Source of the DNA: Artocarpus heterophyllus
Lineage: Eukaryota; Streptophyta; Magnoliopsida; Rosales; Moraceae
DNA length: 64,000 nt
Assembly (NCBI GenBank): GCA_025403435.1
Contig: CM046341.1
Location: 7,401,219 to 7,465,218 of the forward strand
Direction: 5' to 3'
Below the pieces are notes generated by a model. That model worked only from the letters and a program-made list of their open reading frames with translations. It did no database searches and was not told where the DNA came from. Each line of letters begins with the position of its first letter. Within the stretch, counting starts at the first letter, position 1. The position numbers were made by a program, and so were the translations under genes. This document shows, piece after piece, positions 46,113-56,870 of this stretch.

Positions 46113-46117
46113 GGAAG
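46113..46117. repeat. Target-site duplication GGAAG (right)
   Basis: A perfect match to 37902-37906. Confidence 0.95.
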
Positions 46118-46560
46118 TCAGTATGCAATTTCTAAAATTTATTATTTTTTCAAGGCTATTGTGCAAGAGTGGTGGATCCACCAAGGTTAGATTCATTACA
46201 ATCAGAGCTGGTGAAGACATTGTGCTTATTGAAAAGTTCTTTCCAACATCATTTTTTGATATTGTGATGCATTTAACAGTTCATTTAGTTCGAGAAGCCA
46301 AATTGTGTGGGCCAGTTTACTTTAGTGGGATTTATCCCTTTGAAAGGTACATGAAAATATTAAAAGGTCATGTGAAAAATCGGAATAGACCCGAAGGTTG
46401 TATAGTAGAGAGTTATATCAATGAAGAAGCAGTTGAATTTTGCTCTAAATACTTGACCAATACTGAACCTATTGGAATCCCAAAGAGAAAACATTCCTTG
46501 AATTTGAGCGGGAAAGGTATTTCTACAGGTGTTTCTTTTGAAGTGGATTGTGAGGCGTAG
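46118..46560 (+). pseudogene. TNP2 C-terminal region, DUF4218
   Basis: Continues the CACTA transposase after the insertion. The frame after GGAAG (VSMQFLKF) follows that before it (LSKQKE) once the retrotransposon is removed. It contains the DUF4218 pattern: FFPTSFFDIVMHLTVHL, CGPVYFSGIYPFERYMK and PEGCIVESYINEEAVEFC. A TAG stop lies at 46558. The function of DUF4218 is unknown, but it regularly follows TNP2 in plant CACTA elements. Confidence 0.9.
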
Positions 46561-46674
46561 CAACAACCACATCTCTACATTTTGAAAAATTCACACGAGG
46601 TTGTTTCATACATCATTGAACATTTGAATCACTTAAAAGAAAATAATCCAAAGAAATCTAAAGTTGAGAAATAG

Positions 46675-47390
46675 TTGCAAAATGAGCACAATCAAACTTT
46701 TGGTAGTTGGTTAGAAAATCATATAAGTGCTAAAATGGAAGATTTAAATCATGGTGTACCTGATGACTTGAAATTGTTAGCACATGGTCCTTCAACGACA
46801 GCTACAAAATACAGGTCATACTCTATCAATGGTTGTTGCTTCTACACACGTGCAAGAGATACGAAACATCCTGTACGAAATAGTGGTGTTAGTTTGATGG
46901 CAGAAGCAATGCACATAGCGAGCGCAAAGGACAAAAACCCGATGTACGGGATGTGCTATTATGGAGTTATTGAAGAAATATGGGAAGTAGTTATTGTTCT
47001 CTTGAAGGGCCTCTATTTAAGTGTAAAAGGGTTGACAATGGTGCTGTGATAGTTGATGAAGGGCTTATATGTGTGGATTTGCAGAGGCAGGGCTACAAAG
47101 ATGAGCCTTTTATCTTGGCATTACAAGCTAAGCAAGTGTTCTACATAGACCATCCATATAAGAAGAATCTAAAGGTTGTAATGCCAACGAAATCAAAAGT
47201 CTTCCAAGAAGAGATCAATGAGCTAGAGGGTCACTGCCATGAGGTCCAATCTGTTAGTGCAGGTTTGCTACCAGTTGAGGATGTTGATAAGTTGGATGCA
47301 CATATGTTTAGTGAAACAAATTTAATTCCAAAAGAAGGTGAGTGGATATGTGCTGAAAAATCAAAGAGAAGGAAAAACAAATATCTAAGT
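46675..47390 (+). pseudogene. TNP2 C-terminal region, DUF4216
   Basis: NEHNQTFGSWLENHI, NHGVPDDLKLLAHGPS and YSINGCCFYTRARD lead into the DUF4216 fold. It continues in a second frame after about 46985 with QGYKDEPFILALQAKQVFY and an IDHPYKKNLKVVMPTK tail. The frame change between the two overlapping ORFs (46675-47049 and 46980-47489) is a frameshift that disables the gene. The tail EWICAEKSKRRK is followed by a splice-donor-like site and T-rich DNA. Confidence 0.85.
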
Positions 47391-47489
47391 AACAATTTTA
47401 GTTTTTTTTTATTTTTTTTAATATCATCATCATTATTATTTTTCAATCATATTTATTACTTGTTATGTTTTAGGAGACTACTAGAATAA

Positions 47490-48985
47490 TTGATTTTTTA
47501 TTTTATGTATATGCATATATATTTATTTTTTGAAGATAATAAAATTCTGACGTTAAACACTTTTTTTTTTTGAGCTCTACTTATTTTCTTTTCAAGTAAA
47601 AGGTTTTTTTTTTTCCTTAATCATTTAAAAAAAACGAAAAAGAAAAGTTAAAAAAAAAAGAGGAACAAATACCGCCAAATGTTTTCTAGAAAATGGTTGA
47701 TCCTTATAGGAAATTAAAAAAAGCACCCAAAAAATGATTTATTTAGATTGAGAACCGCTAAACTGTAAAAACCCTAGCTAGTATTCATTTTTTACCTAAC
47801 ACAGTCCTTCTCTGTTCTCTTTTTGTCCTCTATATTTCTCTACTGCTATTGTCTTGCCTTGGCCAAACTCGAACACGAGTGACGCTTTACCCAAATTCGG
47901 ACGTTTTGCATTTTTGAATCAACACTAAAAGTAATATATTTTCTTCAAAATTGATCATCTGCAATTGGAAGAATTTTTGTGGCTGGGTGTGTTTGGGTTT
48001 CAATGATTTTTATTTACTACAGTGATTTGTTCAGAAAATTCGTTATTTGGATTTCTCCTTATATTTTCTTCATGGAATTTCATTCCTAAATTAGTTTATA
48101 GTCGGTGCATGTGCTGAAAATTAAACAATTACTTTATGGATTTCATTGAAATGGAAGATACTTTTCTTTTTTTTCCTCGCCCTCCTAGTTCTTCTCTATA
48201 CAGATATGGTGGTTATGCAATTTTATTTACATTTTGATTTCGCACCAATAGAAAGAATTTTTATTGGTTTATTTTTTTTTAATGAATGAAATCAATACAT
48301 ATATAGAAGTCAAAATCCATAATTAGATTTGTGTATAGGAGTAGGGACGGACAATTTCTGAATAAGTTTGTTTTATAATATTTTCTTTTCATTGAGTTTA
48401 ATATAGTTATGAGCCTTGTGGGTAGGAATGTCCATTTTTAGTAACTATTCATCTTTTCTTCTGATATTTCCTTAACCAAAGAAAAAAAGAAGGTTTTGAG
48501 TAAATATTTATGTAGATCTAGCATGTTAAAGTTTCAACCTGCTATTTTACAGTCTTAGATTAAGCCTGTATATATGGATTTGCATTTTGTTTTTCCACTT
48601 AATCCAAATTTTTGAATTGTTCAAGTTACATTTCATAACTTCATGTTGCTGTATAATTACCAATATAAAAACAATTTGGTATCAGTTTCCTGAAAGGTCC
48701 GTGCTTTATATAATTTCAAAAAGTTCCCCAAAAGTTAAAAGTGACAATTTGAATAAGAAAGCCATAAAAAAGGATAGGCCATAAAAAAGGATAGGGAACA
48801 GAACGTGACCGAATAGAAACATATTAGATTTGAATAGTTGGCTTCATTATTGGGAATGATTCCAATTAATATTATGAAAAGCTTATTTTAGTTGATATTA
48901 CTGTCTCTAGTTCACTTGTGGCTTCTAAAATTTCAGCTCCAGTATATGTATATATACATGCATAGTTTTTTTTTTTTTTTGACAG
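47490..48985 (+). other. Spacer/promoter and leader between TNP2 and the TnpA-like gene
   Basis: AT-rich, with a C/T-rich block at about 47800-47850 that looks like a 5' leader. A T-tract ending GACAG just before the TnpA ATG at 48990 fits a 3' splice site. Probably an intron-containing 5' UTR. Confidence 0.4.
48762..48795. repeat. Perfect 17-bp tandem duplication
   Basis: CCATAAAAAAGGATAGG occurs twice in a row without mismatch. Confidence 0.9.
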
Positions 48986-48989
48986 GTAA

Positions 48990-50500
48990 ATGGGAGATCC
49001 ACCAGAAAAAATAAAAGAAACCCGAGGTGCACGTAATTTGCACAAACTTATGAAAAAAAGGCAGAAAGGAGAAAAGGCAGACCTAGAATTCAATGAGGAC
49101 AATGTTGTAATTGGTCCTGAAGGGGCTCAGTTGCAAAGCTATATTGGAAGATTAACGAAGGATAAGAATAAGATATGGGCTGAAGTCCAGGTATTAGTAG
49201 TTATTTATCGTTTTATTATGTTTGGAATAATTTTTGTCTTCATTAAGTAACTTTTACTTCTTGTAATCGGAGACATTTAATATTGGTGATGAGCACAAAG
49301 AATCGCAACTAGTTCGTGCCAAAAAAAATGGAGGAAATGGAAAAGTGACATACGTAACAAATATTTCAAATATGAGGAAGAAGACTTCATAAATCCAAAA
49401 CTCAAAATACTGTACAAACACATTAGTGAATCAAAGTGGAAAGACTTTGTAGCGGTACGTCAAAGGAAAGAGTTTAAGGCGTTTTCTGCAGAATAGAGTG
49501 CTCGGAGAAAGAATTTTAATTATGAGCATAATATGTCACGCAAGGGTTATGCTAACTTATAAAGAGAGATGGTAATTTTATTTTTGTTTGACAATATCAA
49601 TCTTTATTTTATTTTAGTTTTAATATAACACTTGCATTTGTGGAAACATGCTAGACAAAATAAGAAGGGAGAGTATAAAAGTGAATCTACCATATCGATG
49701 GTTGATAAATTTGTAAGTTTAAAAAGCTCTGTAAAAAAATCATTTAATGAATTTATAAATGATATCGACTTGCTGATTTTTTTCTCCATAGGATTTGTGT
49801 TCTCAGCAACTTACAGATGGGACATTTAAATCGGATGGCAAGAATGATGTATTGACTGCAGCACTAGGGACACCAGAGCATCCTGGCCAATCCCAGTTTG
49901 TTACACAGAAGTCATATTTCCAAACAAGCCGTTTCAAAAATTCTAGAGCAAGAGATGCCGAAATAGCTTGAGTTAAAAGCTAATCTTGCGATGCTAACAA
50001 GGACGGTTGAAATCCTACAAAGGGAACGTAAACAACAAGGTGAAAATCAATGTGAAGATGTTGTAGACACAAGTACAACTGAGAATTGCAACAACAAAGA
50101 TTGTTCTACAACCAATCATCCCAACACACATGTTTCACCCCAATTTGATCCTAACATCGAAGAAATTGGAGAGGTGCACTTATATTGGAATTTATTAGTT
50201 TTTTGTTGCTCAAATTTTTTGTATTATTAATTTGTCAAGAACATGACTGTGTAGGGCATAGCTTGTATGCTAGCGGTAAAAAGTCCCGATAATATTGTTG
50301 CTCATGGGAAAGCTTATTTATTATGTGACGCGGACTCCTTGCTTCGTGGGAGGAGATTAGGAGAAGGAAAGTTTAGAGTTTACGTGAAGAGTCCCGTGCA
50401 ACCTAATGCATTAATTGATGCTGGAGAAACAATTATGGAAGTATGCAGTGGGCATATTGCATGGCCCGTGCATTTAGTTGGATTTGATGTGGTATGATTT
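48990..50500 (+). pseudogene. TnpA-like protein (Transposase_24 + DUF8039-like) of the CACTA element
   Basis: Exons with the plant En/Spm accessory protein pattern. Exon 1 (48990-49189) has RGARNLHKLMKKRQKGEK and IGPEGAQLQSYIGRL. The following exon (about 49274-49560) has ISESKWKDFVAVRQRKEF and NYEHNMSRKGYANL, with in-frame stops. Then come HLWKHARQNKKGEY and ALGTPEHPGQSQFVTQKSYF (about 49860-49920). A coiled-coil-like stretch follows at about 49980. Last, at about 50262-50497, CMLAVKSPDNIVAHGKAYL and RRLGEGKFRVYVKSPVQPNALI resemble the DUF8039-like domain. Such proteins bind subterminal repeats. Stops at about 49390, 49494, 49560 and 49970 make it non-functional as read. Confidence 0.8.
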
Positions 50501-50689
50501 ACAATTAAAGTGTATAAATTGAAAAATGATTTGTTTTAAGTACTGTTAATCAAAGTTATCTGCTTTATTTGTAGGAATAGTCAACAAAAGGGCGTTAAAA
50601 AAGAACATCAACTTGCCTTAGTCGATGCCCGCAACCGGAAGACATCAACAAAGAGAAAGGCTAACGGGATAGAGGTTGTAAATCCACAG

Positions 50690-51816
50690 TAACTGCTCCA
50701 AATATTTTGGGTTCCATTAGATGGTATGCAGAAAAAAAATGTATGGAAAATGGAGCCCTAATTCAGATAGAAATGGCCGAGGACATTGTTGGACATGAGC
50801 ATAATGTTTTCCTTGGTAAGGAGGAAAGCTTACAATTTACAACAAAGGTGGAAATAGACGTGAGTTGTATCTCGGCATACATTAAGTAAGTTTTTTTATA
50901 AGATTTTTTATATTTAATTTTTATAGAATCAACTTACATTAAGTAAGTTATGAATATTTTACAATTTTTAGATTTTACAATTTTTCTAACTAAAAATTAT
51001 AATGTGTTGATTTTCATTTAACAACTAATGACATTTATTGTAGGTGCTTGTACCTCAAATTTTTGAGTAGGAATATTTTGTCAAAGTTTGGTTTTGTGTG
51101 CCCTACTCGCCTTGGCTACATTGCTATCGAAAAAGGAAATTCAAAGGACGGAGGAGAGATGTTGAAAAAGGCTATGAAGAATGCTCCAAAAGGTCTTCCC
51201 TACAGTAGAGGGTAAGGATACTGTAATAGTTCATAACTTATTTTGATTTATAACGAAACAATGAGGAATCATATCTTATCTTACATGCACAAAGGGCGCA
51301 TTGGATGTTAGTTGTTACTGATCCATGGGGCAATGAGGTCTATTGGATTGACCCCCACTCGAGGAAACGTTAGGAGCGACATAAAGATGGTAATTCAATT
51401 GTAAGTTTTACAACCTAATCAATTAAAAATCAAATTAGGTTTCCTGTGGACTTTATATGTTTTGTATATAGGGCTCTTACAGATTTCAAATCTTCAAATA
51501 TTGGAGTGACATTCATCGCCCGCTTGGTCCACAAAATGGACAACTATACATGGTCCAGAACAAGATGGAAATGTTGAATGCGGGTTCTTTGTAATGAAAT
51601 ATATGCATGATATCATTGAGCATGCATGGTCAAGGGAAATTCCTATTGATGTAAGCATTTATATAAATCTCAATTACTAATCATTTTCCACGTTTATCTA
51701 ACTAATAGTTTACTTTTTTATTGCAGTTTCGTGGAATTTATGAATACATTGAGCAAGATATAGAGGAAATGCAAAGTGAATGGGCTAACTTCGTGCATAG
51801 TTCAATATGGCCATAG
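50690..51816 (+). pseudogene. Ulp1-like (C48) cysteine protease of the CACTA element
   Basis: The C-terminal protease domain seen in a subset of plant CACTA and Mutator-like elements, related to SUMO proteases. The lead-in is EDIVGHEHNVFLGKEE, and then RNILSKFGFVCPTRLGYI. Catalytic residues are present: His in AHWMLVVTD (51299-51301), Asp in YWIDPHS (51350-51352), Gln in PEQDG (51561-51563) and Cys in VECGFFVMKYMHDII (51579-51581). Introns with GT..AG ends are visible at about 51400-51471 and 51652-51727. A TAG at 51371 and a one-base frameshift at about 51540 disable it. The gene ends SSIWP-stop at 51816. Whether the substrate is SUMO or something else is unknown for these transposon copies. 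Confidence 0.85.
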
Positions 51817-52402
51817 TCATGATTATAGAATGGGTGGGTCTGGAAAAAGTTTTAGTTTTGTATTCACTAGTTGCAATCAGAGCTAGTTTTAAGTTTTGCA
51901 TACTTATGACTGCCTAGTTCTCATTTCTGTGGTATATATGTTTGCTTGCTGTTAATTTAGAATAGTAGTTGTTAGTTGTTTAATGTTAATTTCCATGCAA
52001 TATTGCAATGGAGAGAAGTTTACGAGTTACTCTTGATTTTTAAGTTCTCTTTCATATTTTGTTGATAAGTTTTGCAATGAAAATTGTATTTGTACGCAAT
52101 TTGTTTATTTTTTCAATATACAACTGGACAAAAGTTAGTAAAATATTGCAGCAAATGGTTTCCTGTTCCATGCCCGTAACAAGACAATTTTTGGCGTGAG
52201 CATCCTAAATTACAAGTCATAGAGGATGGTTTTTTTAAAATAAAATCCGTCCTTTAAAGTTATCATAAAGATAATTTAACTAAAAAACTGTCCTCTAAAG
52301 TGCTCCTTCTTCCTTCCAAAAACCCACAATAGAGTATACAATAAACGTCCTCTATTGTTACGTGAAATAGACGACAGTTGTATAGGAAGCTTTGTTGTAG
52401 TG
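51817..52402 (+). other. 3' subterminal region of the CACTA element
   Basis: Contains AGAGGATGG (52215), CGTCCTTTAAAG (52250), GTCCTCTAAAG (52302) and CGTCCTCTATTG (52348), the likely transposase binding repeats, and ends in the right terminal inverted repeat. Confidence 0.7.
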
Positions 52403-52439
52403 AACCAACCTTAACATTGTTCATAATATGTCATGATGA

Positions 52440-53531
52440 AACTCATGACCACCCCCCCCTTCCCTCTCTTGCATGAGCTTGGGTTGTGCGTACTTCTTTC
52501 TTACGGTCGAATTCCAGCATCTTTGTTTTGCTGGTCATCAAATTTATGACCCTGGAGACAAACAACTATCTGGTGGGGGTTCAGCCACTTGGCCAAAGAA
52601 GAGATTCTTTGGCTAAAAGGATGAAACGGGTGATCGGGGTTTCAGCCATCGGTGCCTGGCGTCTCTGCATTCTGGTGGGTTTGTGCCCTCAAGGTTTCTT
52701 CCTTCTCATAGTGGTAGTGTTGGAGGTCAAAGTTCGGGGTGGATGGCTGCTCAGCATTGCAGACGAACCATTAGGGCTTTGACCGTCGATGTGGGGTGCC
52801 TCCATAGTTTGATAAGTCTATACCCTCAAAGTTTCTTCGCTCTTACCAAGGTGGTGTTGGGCAAAGGCATGCATGGATAGGTGCTCAACGTCGAAGATGG
52901 TATCACGATTGTGTTCGTTAGTGAGGGGTGTATGGGGCTTTGAGTGGACCTAAAACTTGGAAGCAGTGGCGTGTAGATCTCACACAGTGTCAAAGAGGCA
53001 TCATTCTACGGTGTTTTCGGCTATGTACAACATTGTATTTCCTAGTCTCTCTACTCATTGTGATCGGATTCGCTTCGGTGGTTTTCTTCATGTTGGACCC
53101 TTGTTTCTGATTAATGGTAGATGTTTATGTAAAATGAAGGTGTTGTTACTTATGCCTTATAAATGTTGTTTAATATTGTATTTTTGTTTTGGATCTGTAA
53201 TAATAAAGTGATTTCCCCACTCACTGGTTTCTTTTGTAATTCCGGTACGTTAGAGTTGGGTTTTAACGGTGTTAAGGGAAGCACAAGTCTCTTGAAATCA
53301 ATCGATGATCGTAGTAAACTTGTTGAGAGAGCCACGTGCGTGTTGATCATCATGCGCCTTGCAGCTTCTCCTTGTGGGAACTTGTTGCATGTTTTATCTT
53401 CATGTATGTTTCATTTGAATTTATTAGTGGAAACAATCTCTGTGGCCAGGCTTAAGTTTGTTTGAGTTACGAGGTCTTTAAGTCAGCATTAGTGTGTTTT
53501 TCCTTAATTTGAAATACAATTACCTTTAAAA
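52440..53531 (+). mobile_element. LINE-like non-LTR fragment with internal repeats
   Basis: A GC-richer block lying just beyond the CACTA end and finishing in GAAATACAATTACCTTT plus a short A-tract, like many plant LINE 3' ends. It holds an imperfect repeat of about 150-bp period: GGTGCC...CCCTCAAGGTTTCTTCC (52648-52765) and GGTGCC...CCCTCAAAGTTTCTTCG (52796-52900). No endonuclease or reverse transcriptase is present; the ORFs of 60-100 codons have no domain. Confidence 0.35.
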
Positions 53532-53534
53532 AAA

Positions 53535-56110
53535 CATTGGTTGTAATGACATTCAAATTAATTATAAATGTGTGACAAGAAAAACGCTATTTTTACACCA
53601 AATGATCTCATACTTCTGAATTTCACAAGTACAAAAAATATTTATTAGAAAATTACAAGGCTAGCTATCAATTCATTATTTGTTTACCCCATTTGTTGTT
53701 GGAGAAAAATAACACTAATTAAGATCTCCTTCTGTCTATGCTAGTGTCACGTTTGTACAACAACGTTGACAAAAGGGTTCGATCGGCTGTTCTCTTATCA
53801 TGTCATGCATCTACTTTGATCTCTATGATCATGTATTGTTGTTCTCTTTAGTTTTGATAATTAAGTGATCCAAATCACAACGATAAGAAACATGAGATAT
53901 AGGTTCTAATTTAATGCGCGTAATTTTGATATTTGAAGTTGTTCTTATAGTTCATGTGTATAGTATTTCTCCTCTTTCCTGTTTTCATTTTACTTAATAA
54001 CTGATGGAGTGCACTTTTGTTCGTCTGGGTCTGTTTGAGGTTTTTTCTTTTTGTTTCCACGTATAAAGTAGAAACACTCTTTATTTTTTTTTAAGCTTTT
54101 TCGTTATTTCTATTTGGAGAATCCAATTAATTACACAGACCTTATAAATGGATAAGCGTTTAGTATTTTCCTTAGCTAAATGATCAAGATCTCTAATATT
54201 GTTATATGTCCCAAATAACACTTTGTTACGATATCATGTCAACTCTTTATAAAAGAGCCACACAGATTACACACACAGATATATATATTGAAATAGATAC
54301 TTGCATTTAATTTAAGGAAATACAAACATCAATACTAACTTTTATACACAAAAACGCTTAATCCCAATAGCAGATTGGTTCGAACAATACAATCCACTTA
54401 TACACAATGAATTCTATATGTATGAATAAGGCTTTTATTCCTTATTTATTTATATTATTATTTTTCTTCATTTCTCTCTATTCCTCTCTTTTCTTTTCTT
54501 TTCTTATCTTTTCTCTCTTCTTATTTTAATATTCAGTTTCTAATTTTTTTTTTATATCTCATCTTCTTACTTGTCATTTCCTTTTTTTTCCTAGTTTATT
54601 CCTCAGTTCTTTTATGTTAAAAGTTTGATCCTCGAAGATATTAGCGTTGATAACAAACGATAAACGTACTAATATATGTAACTAATTATGTCATTGAAAA
54701 AAAAAAAAGCTTCTATAAAAATTACGACGTAAGTTTTAATGTCTATCTTTGTACTTATAGCCCTTAAACTAAAAAAAAAAAAAAAAAAAAAAAACACTTG
54801 TTTGCACCTTTATTGAATTCAAATCTTCGGACAATATTTCATTATACTAAGCAATTTTAGAAGTTTTACATCTTTAATCTAAAAAAAAAAAGAAGCTGTA
54901 TATATTTGTAACAATATGTTATTGTTAATGGATATTACAAACTTTACTTAGTTTTTCCATTATTTTGATTTATAAATTTTATCTTTGTTCACGCTTTATT
55001 GAAGTCAAATCCTAAATTCGCCACCAAACACCACCTTATGTTCGTCCAATAGAAGGCATTCCTGTTTGATGAACAATATTACAATGAAGAAATGTTCCAC
55101 ATATGATTGACGAAAAAAGTCCTTTTGACGATATTGTCGTCGGAGATTATATGTTTTCTGACAATATCTTAGCTATGAATGTAAAAATTGAAATACTATC
55201 TTATATTTGCTAATTAATTAATATTTATCCAAAAAAAATTTCAAATATTGATTTGTTCACATTTTTTGTGTGTTAGTTCCGTACACTACTTTGGATGCAA
55301 TATGATGCCGAATAAATAAGAATAAAAGTACACTATTGTAAAGGAAGAAAGACGAAAAAAAAAAAAAACCGTGCTAATTGTTATAGTGCTAATTTATTAA
55401 AAATTAGAACCGTGCTTCTAAATGCGGTCCGAAAGAAAAATAGTAAAACAGAGATAAAGAAGATTTGAGATAATATTGGCAAACTTGGTCAATGCATGTT
55501 GTAGCCAGAAAATCCCGGTTAAATAAAAAAGAAACGGCGGCTGTATAGATCCTCTGGCCCTAGCAGAACGGGTAACTGTCTACTTTACCTAAACTTTAAT
55601 GTACCTTTTGAAAAGTCAACTGTCAACTTATCCAAAAGACACTGTTCGTAGGTTCAGAAACTTAACATTAAATTTGATGGCATTTCCTTTTCTTTTCTTT
55701 TCTTTTTCCTATCAAACGTTAAATCAATACATTAAAAGAAGAAGAAAAAGAGAAGAAATGAAGTTCTGAAGTTGATTCTCTATTCAAAATATTATAACAA
55801 AGTAATTATTAAAAAAAAAAGTTTAAATGAAAAACCAAATTTCATTTCTCCTTATATATTCTTACATTGTGAGAGTACAATATGTACACACAACAGAGTA
55901 TTTGGGAGATCAAAGCCCAAGACAATATAATTGGAGTCACTCATCATGCAACCTCTGCATTTTGAAGACATGCTAACTTGTTTTCAAGAACACCAAAAAA
56001 AAGAAAAAAAAAAAGCAAACAAATTAACCAAAAAAAGTTCAAATTATAAGGTAATCAATATTATCAGTGCCTTTGTCATGATAAAAAAAAATACAAAAAG
56101 GAATAATTTC
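53535..56110. other. Intergenic, no gene recognised
   Basis: AT-rich with homopolymers, including a run of about 24 A at 54771-54794 and TTTTC repeats at about 54480-54520. Nothing coding is supported. Confidence 0.4.
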
Positions 56111-56116
56111 TTTATT
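56111..56116 (-). terminator. Putative polyadenylation signal of the second ERF gene
   Basis: TTTATT on the plus strand (AATAAA on the minus) about 75 nt beyond the stop codon. Confidence 0.4.
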
Positions 56117-56191
56117 ATACTAAGTGAAGAAAAATTCCAAAAAAAATAATCTTGGCAAATTAAATAATTAATTTTCCCAATTAATTAAACT

Positions 56192-56602
56192 TCAACCTTT
56201 TTTGATGTTCTTCTCTTCATCCTCGAGAAGTTCCTCCAAAAGCTTATCATCCAAGTACTCAAACTCAATGACTTGTTTTCCATGCTGACTACTACCTCTG
56301 CCTTCCCCAGAGCCTCGCATTGATGAGGACGAAGAGGCAGCGGATTTAGAAGACGACGAAGAATACCCCAACCCCGCAGTCAAGGGGTATTCGTGGGGGA
56401 AATTGAGAATGGCAAGGGGGCCTCGCATGGCATAGGCAGCTCGGTCGTAGGCACGGGCGGCCTCCTCTGCCGTGCCAAACGTGCCGAGCCACACTCGTGC
56501 TCCGTGTCGTGTCGAGTCCCGAATCTCCGCCGCGAATTTTCCCCACGGCCTCTTCCTCACTCCCCGGTACCAAACCCCTCCAGAGTCCTTCTCTTGATCC
56601 AT
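56192..56602 (-). CDS. AP2/ERF transcription factor, group IX (ERF096-like), 136 aa
   Basis: A second intronless small ERF gene. The AP2 domain occupies about residues 12-70 ([37 protein letters not shown], then [12 protein letters not shown]) with ERF-type Ala/Asp residues. A Ser-rich linker (81-103) follows, then the EDLL activation motif, [20 protein letters not shown] (111-130). It is close in plan to Arabidopsis ERF095/096/098, small activators in ethylene/jasmonate, ABA and stress signalling. Compared with the 171-residue paralogue at 21179, it has a shorter N-terminus and linker. A TATAAAAT box lies about 120 bp upstream and two G-boxes about 230-265 bp upstream. Related ERFs are also clustered in Arabidopsis, so a local duplication is likely. 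Confidence 0.97.
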   Translation of the reverse strand: MDQEKDSGGVWYRGVRKRPWGKFAAEIRDSTRHGARVWLGTFGTAEEAARAYDRAAYAMRGPLAILNFPHEYPLTAGLGYSSSSSKSAASSSSSMRGSGEGRGSSQHGKQVIEFEYLDDKLLEELLEDEEKNIKKG

Positions 56603-56716
56603 ATAATTTTTCTCTTTTTTTTAAATTCTTTCTTTTGTTTTTTTTTGCGTGTGTGTTTGGGTAATTTAACTAAATTTGCATGGCTTGTTTGTGTACAACG
56701 AAGCGGTGGGGTTTGG

Positions 56717-56724
56717 ATTTTATA
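56717..56724 (-). promoter_or_regulatory. TATA box of the second ERF gene
   Basis: TATAAAAT on the minus strand, about 115-120 nt upstream of the start codon. The leader between them is purine-rich. Confidence 0.6.
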
Positions 56725-56828
56725 CGAGTGGAAATTTCCAACCAAAAAAAATGAAAAGAAGAAAAGCACCTGTGGTTTAGGCCCAAGAGGAAAAAAAAAA
56801 AAAAAAGAAGTAGGGTCCACCAAAAATC

Positions 56829-56870
56829 CACGTGTCGAAATTCATGGCTACAAATGATTGTCCTCACGTG
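56829..56870. promoter_or_regulatory. Paired G-boxes upstream of the second ERF gene
   Basis: CACGTG at 56829-56834 (CCACGTGTC) and at 56865-56870 (TCACGTGTT), 36 bp apart. ACGTGT-type G-boxes are ABRE-like sites for bZIP factors, and close pairs often act together. Function here is inferred. Confidence 0.55.

Larger units (their letters stand above)
34434..52402 (+). mobile_element. 18-kb CACTA (En/Spm) transposon, interrupted by an LTR retrotransposon
   Basis: The right end ...CTTTGTTGTAGTG (52402) is the reverse complement of CACTACAACAAAG. The left end reads CATTACTACAAAATAAAG (34434), which aligns to CACTACAACAAAG if TTA was inserted after CA. AAC lies on both sides (34431-34433 and 52403-52405), fitting the 3-bp duplication of CACTA elements. 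Both subterminal zones repeat a TAGAGGATGG/TAGAGGACG motif in both orientations (34481, 34558, 34603, 52215, 52302, 52348). Inside, in order on the plus strand, are TNP2, a TnpA-like gene and a Ulp1-like protease, all damaged. Without the 8.2-kb insert the element would be about 9.8 kb. The left end is the weakest point. Confidence 0.8.
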
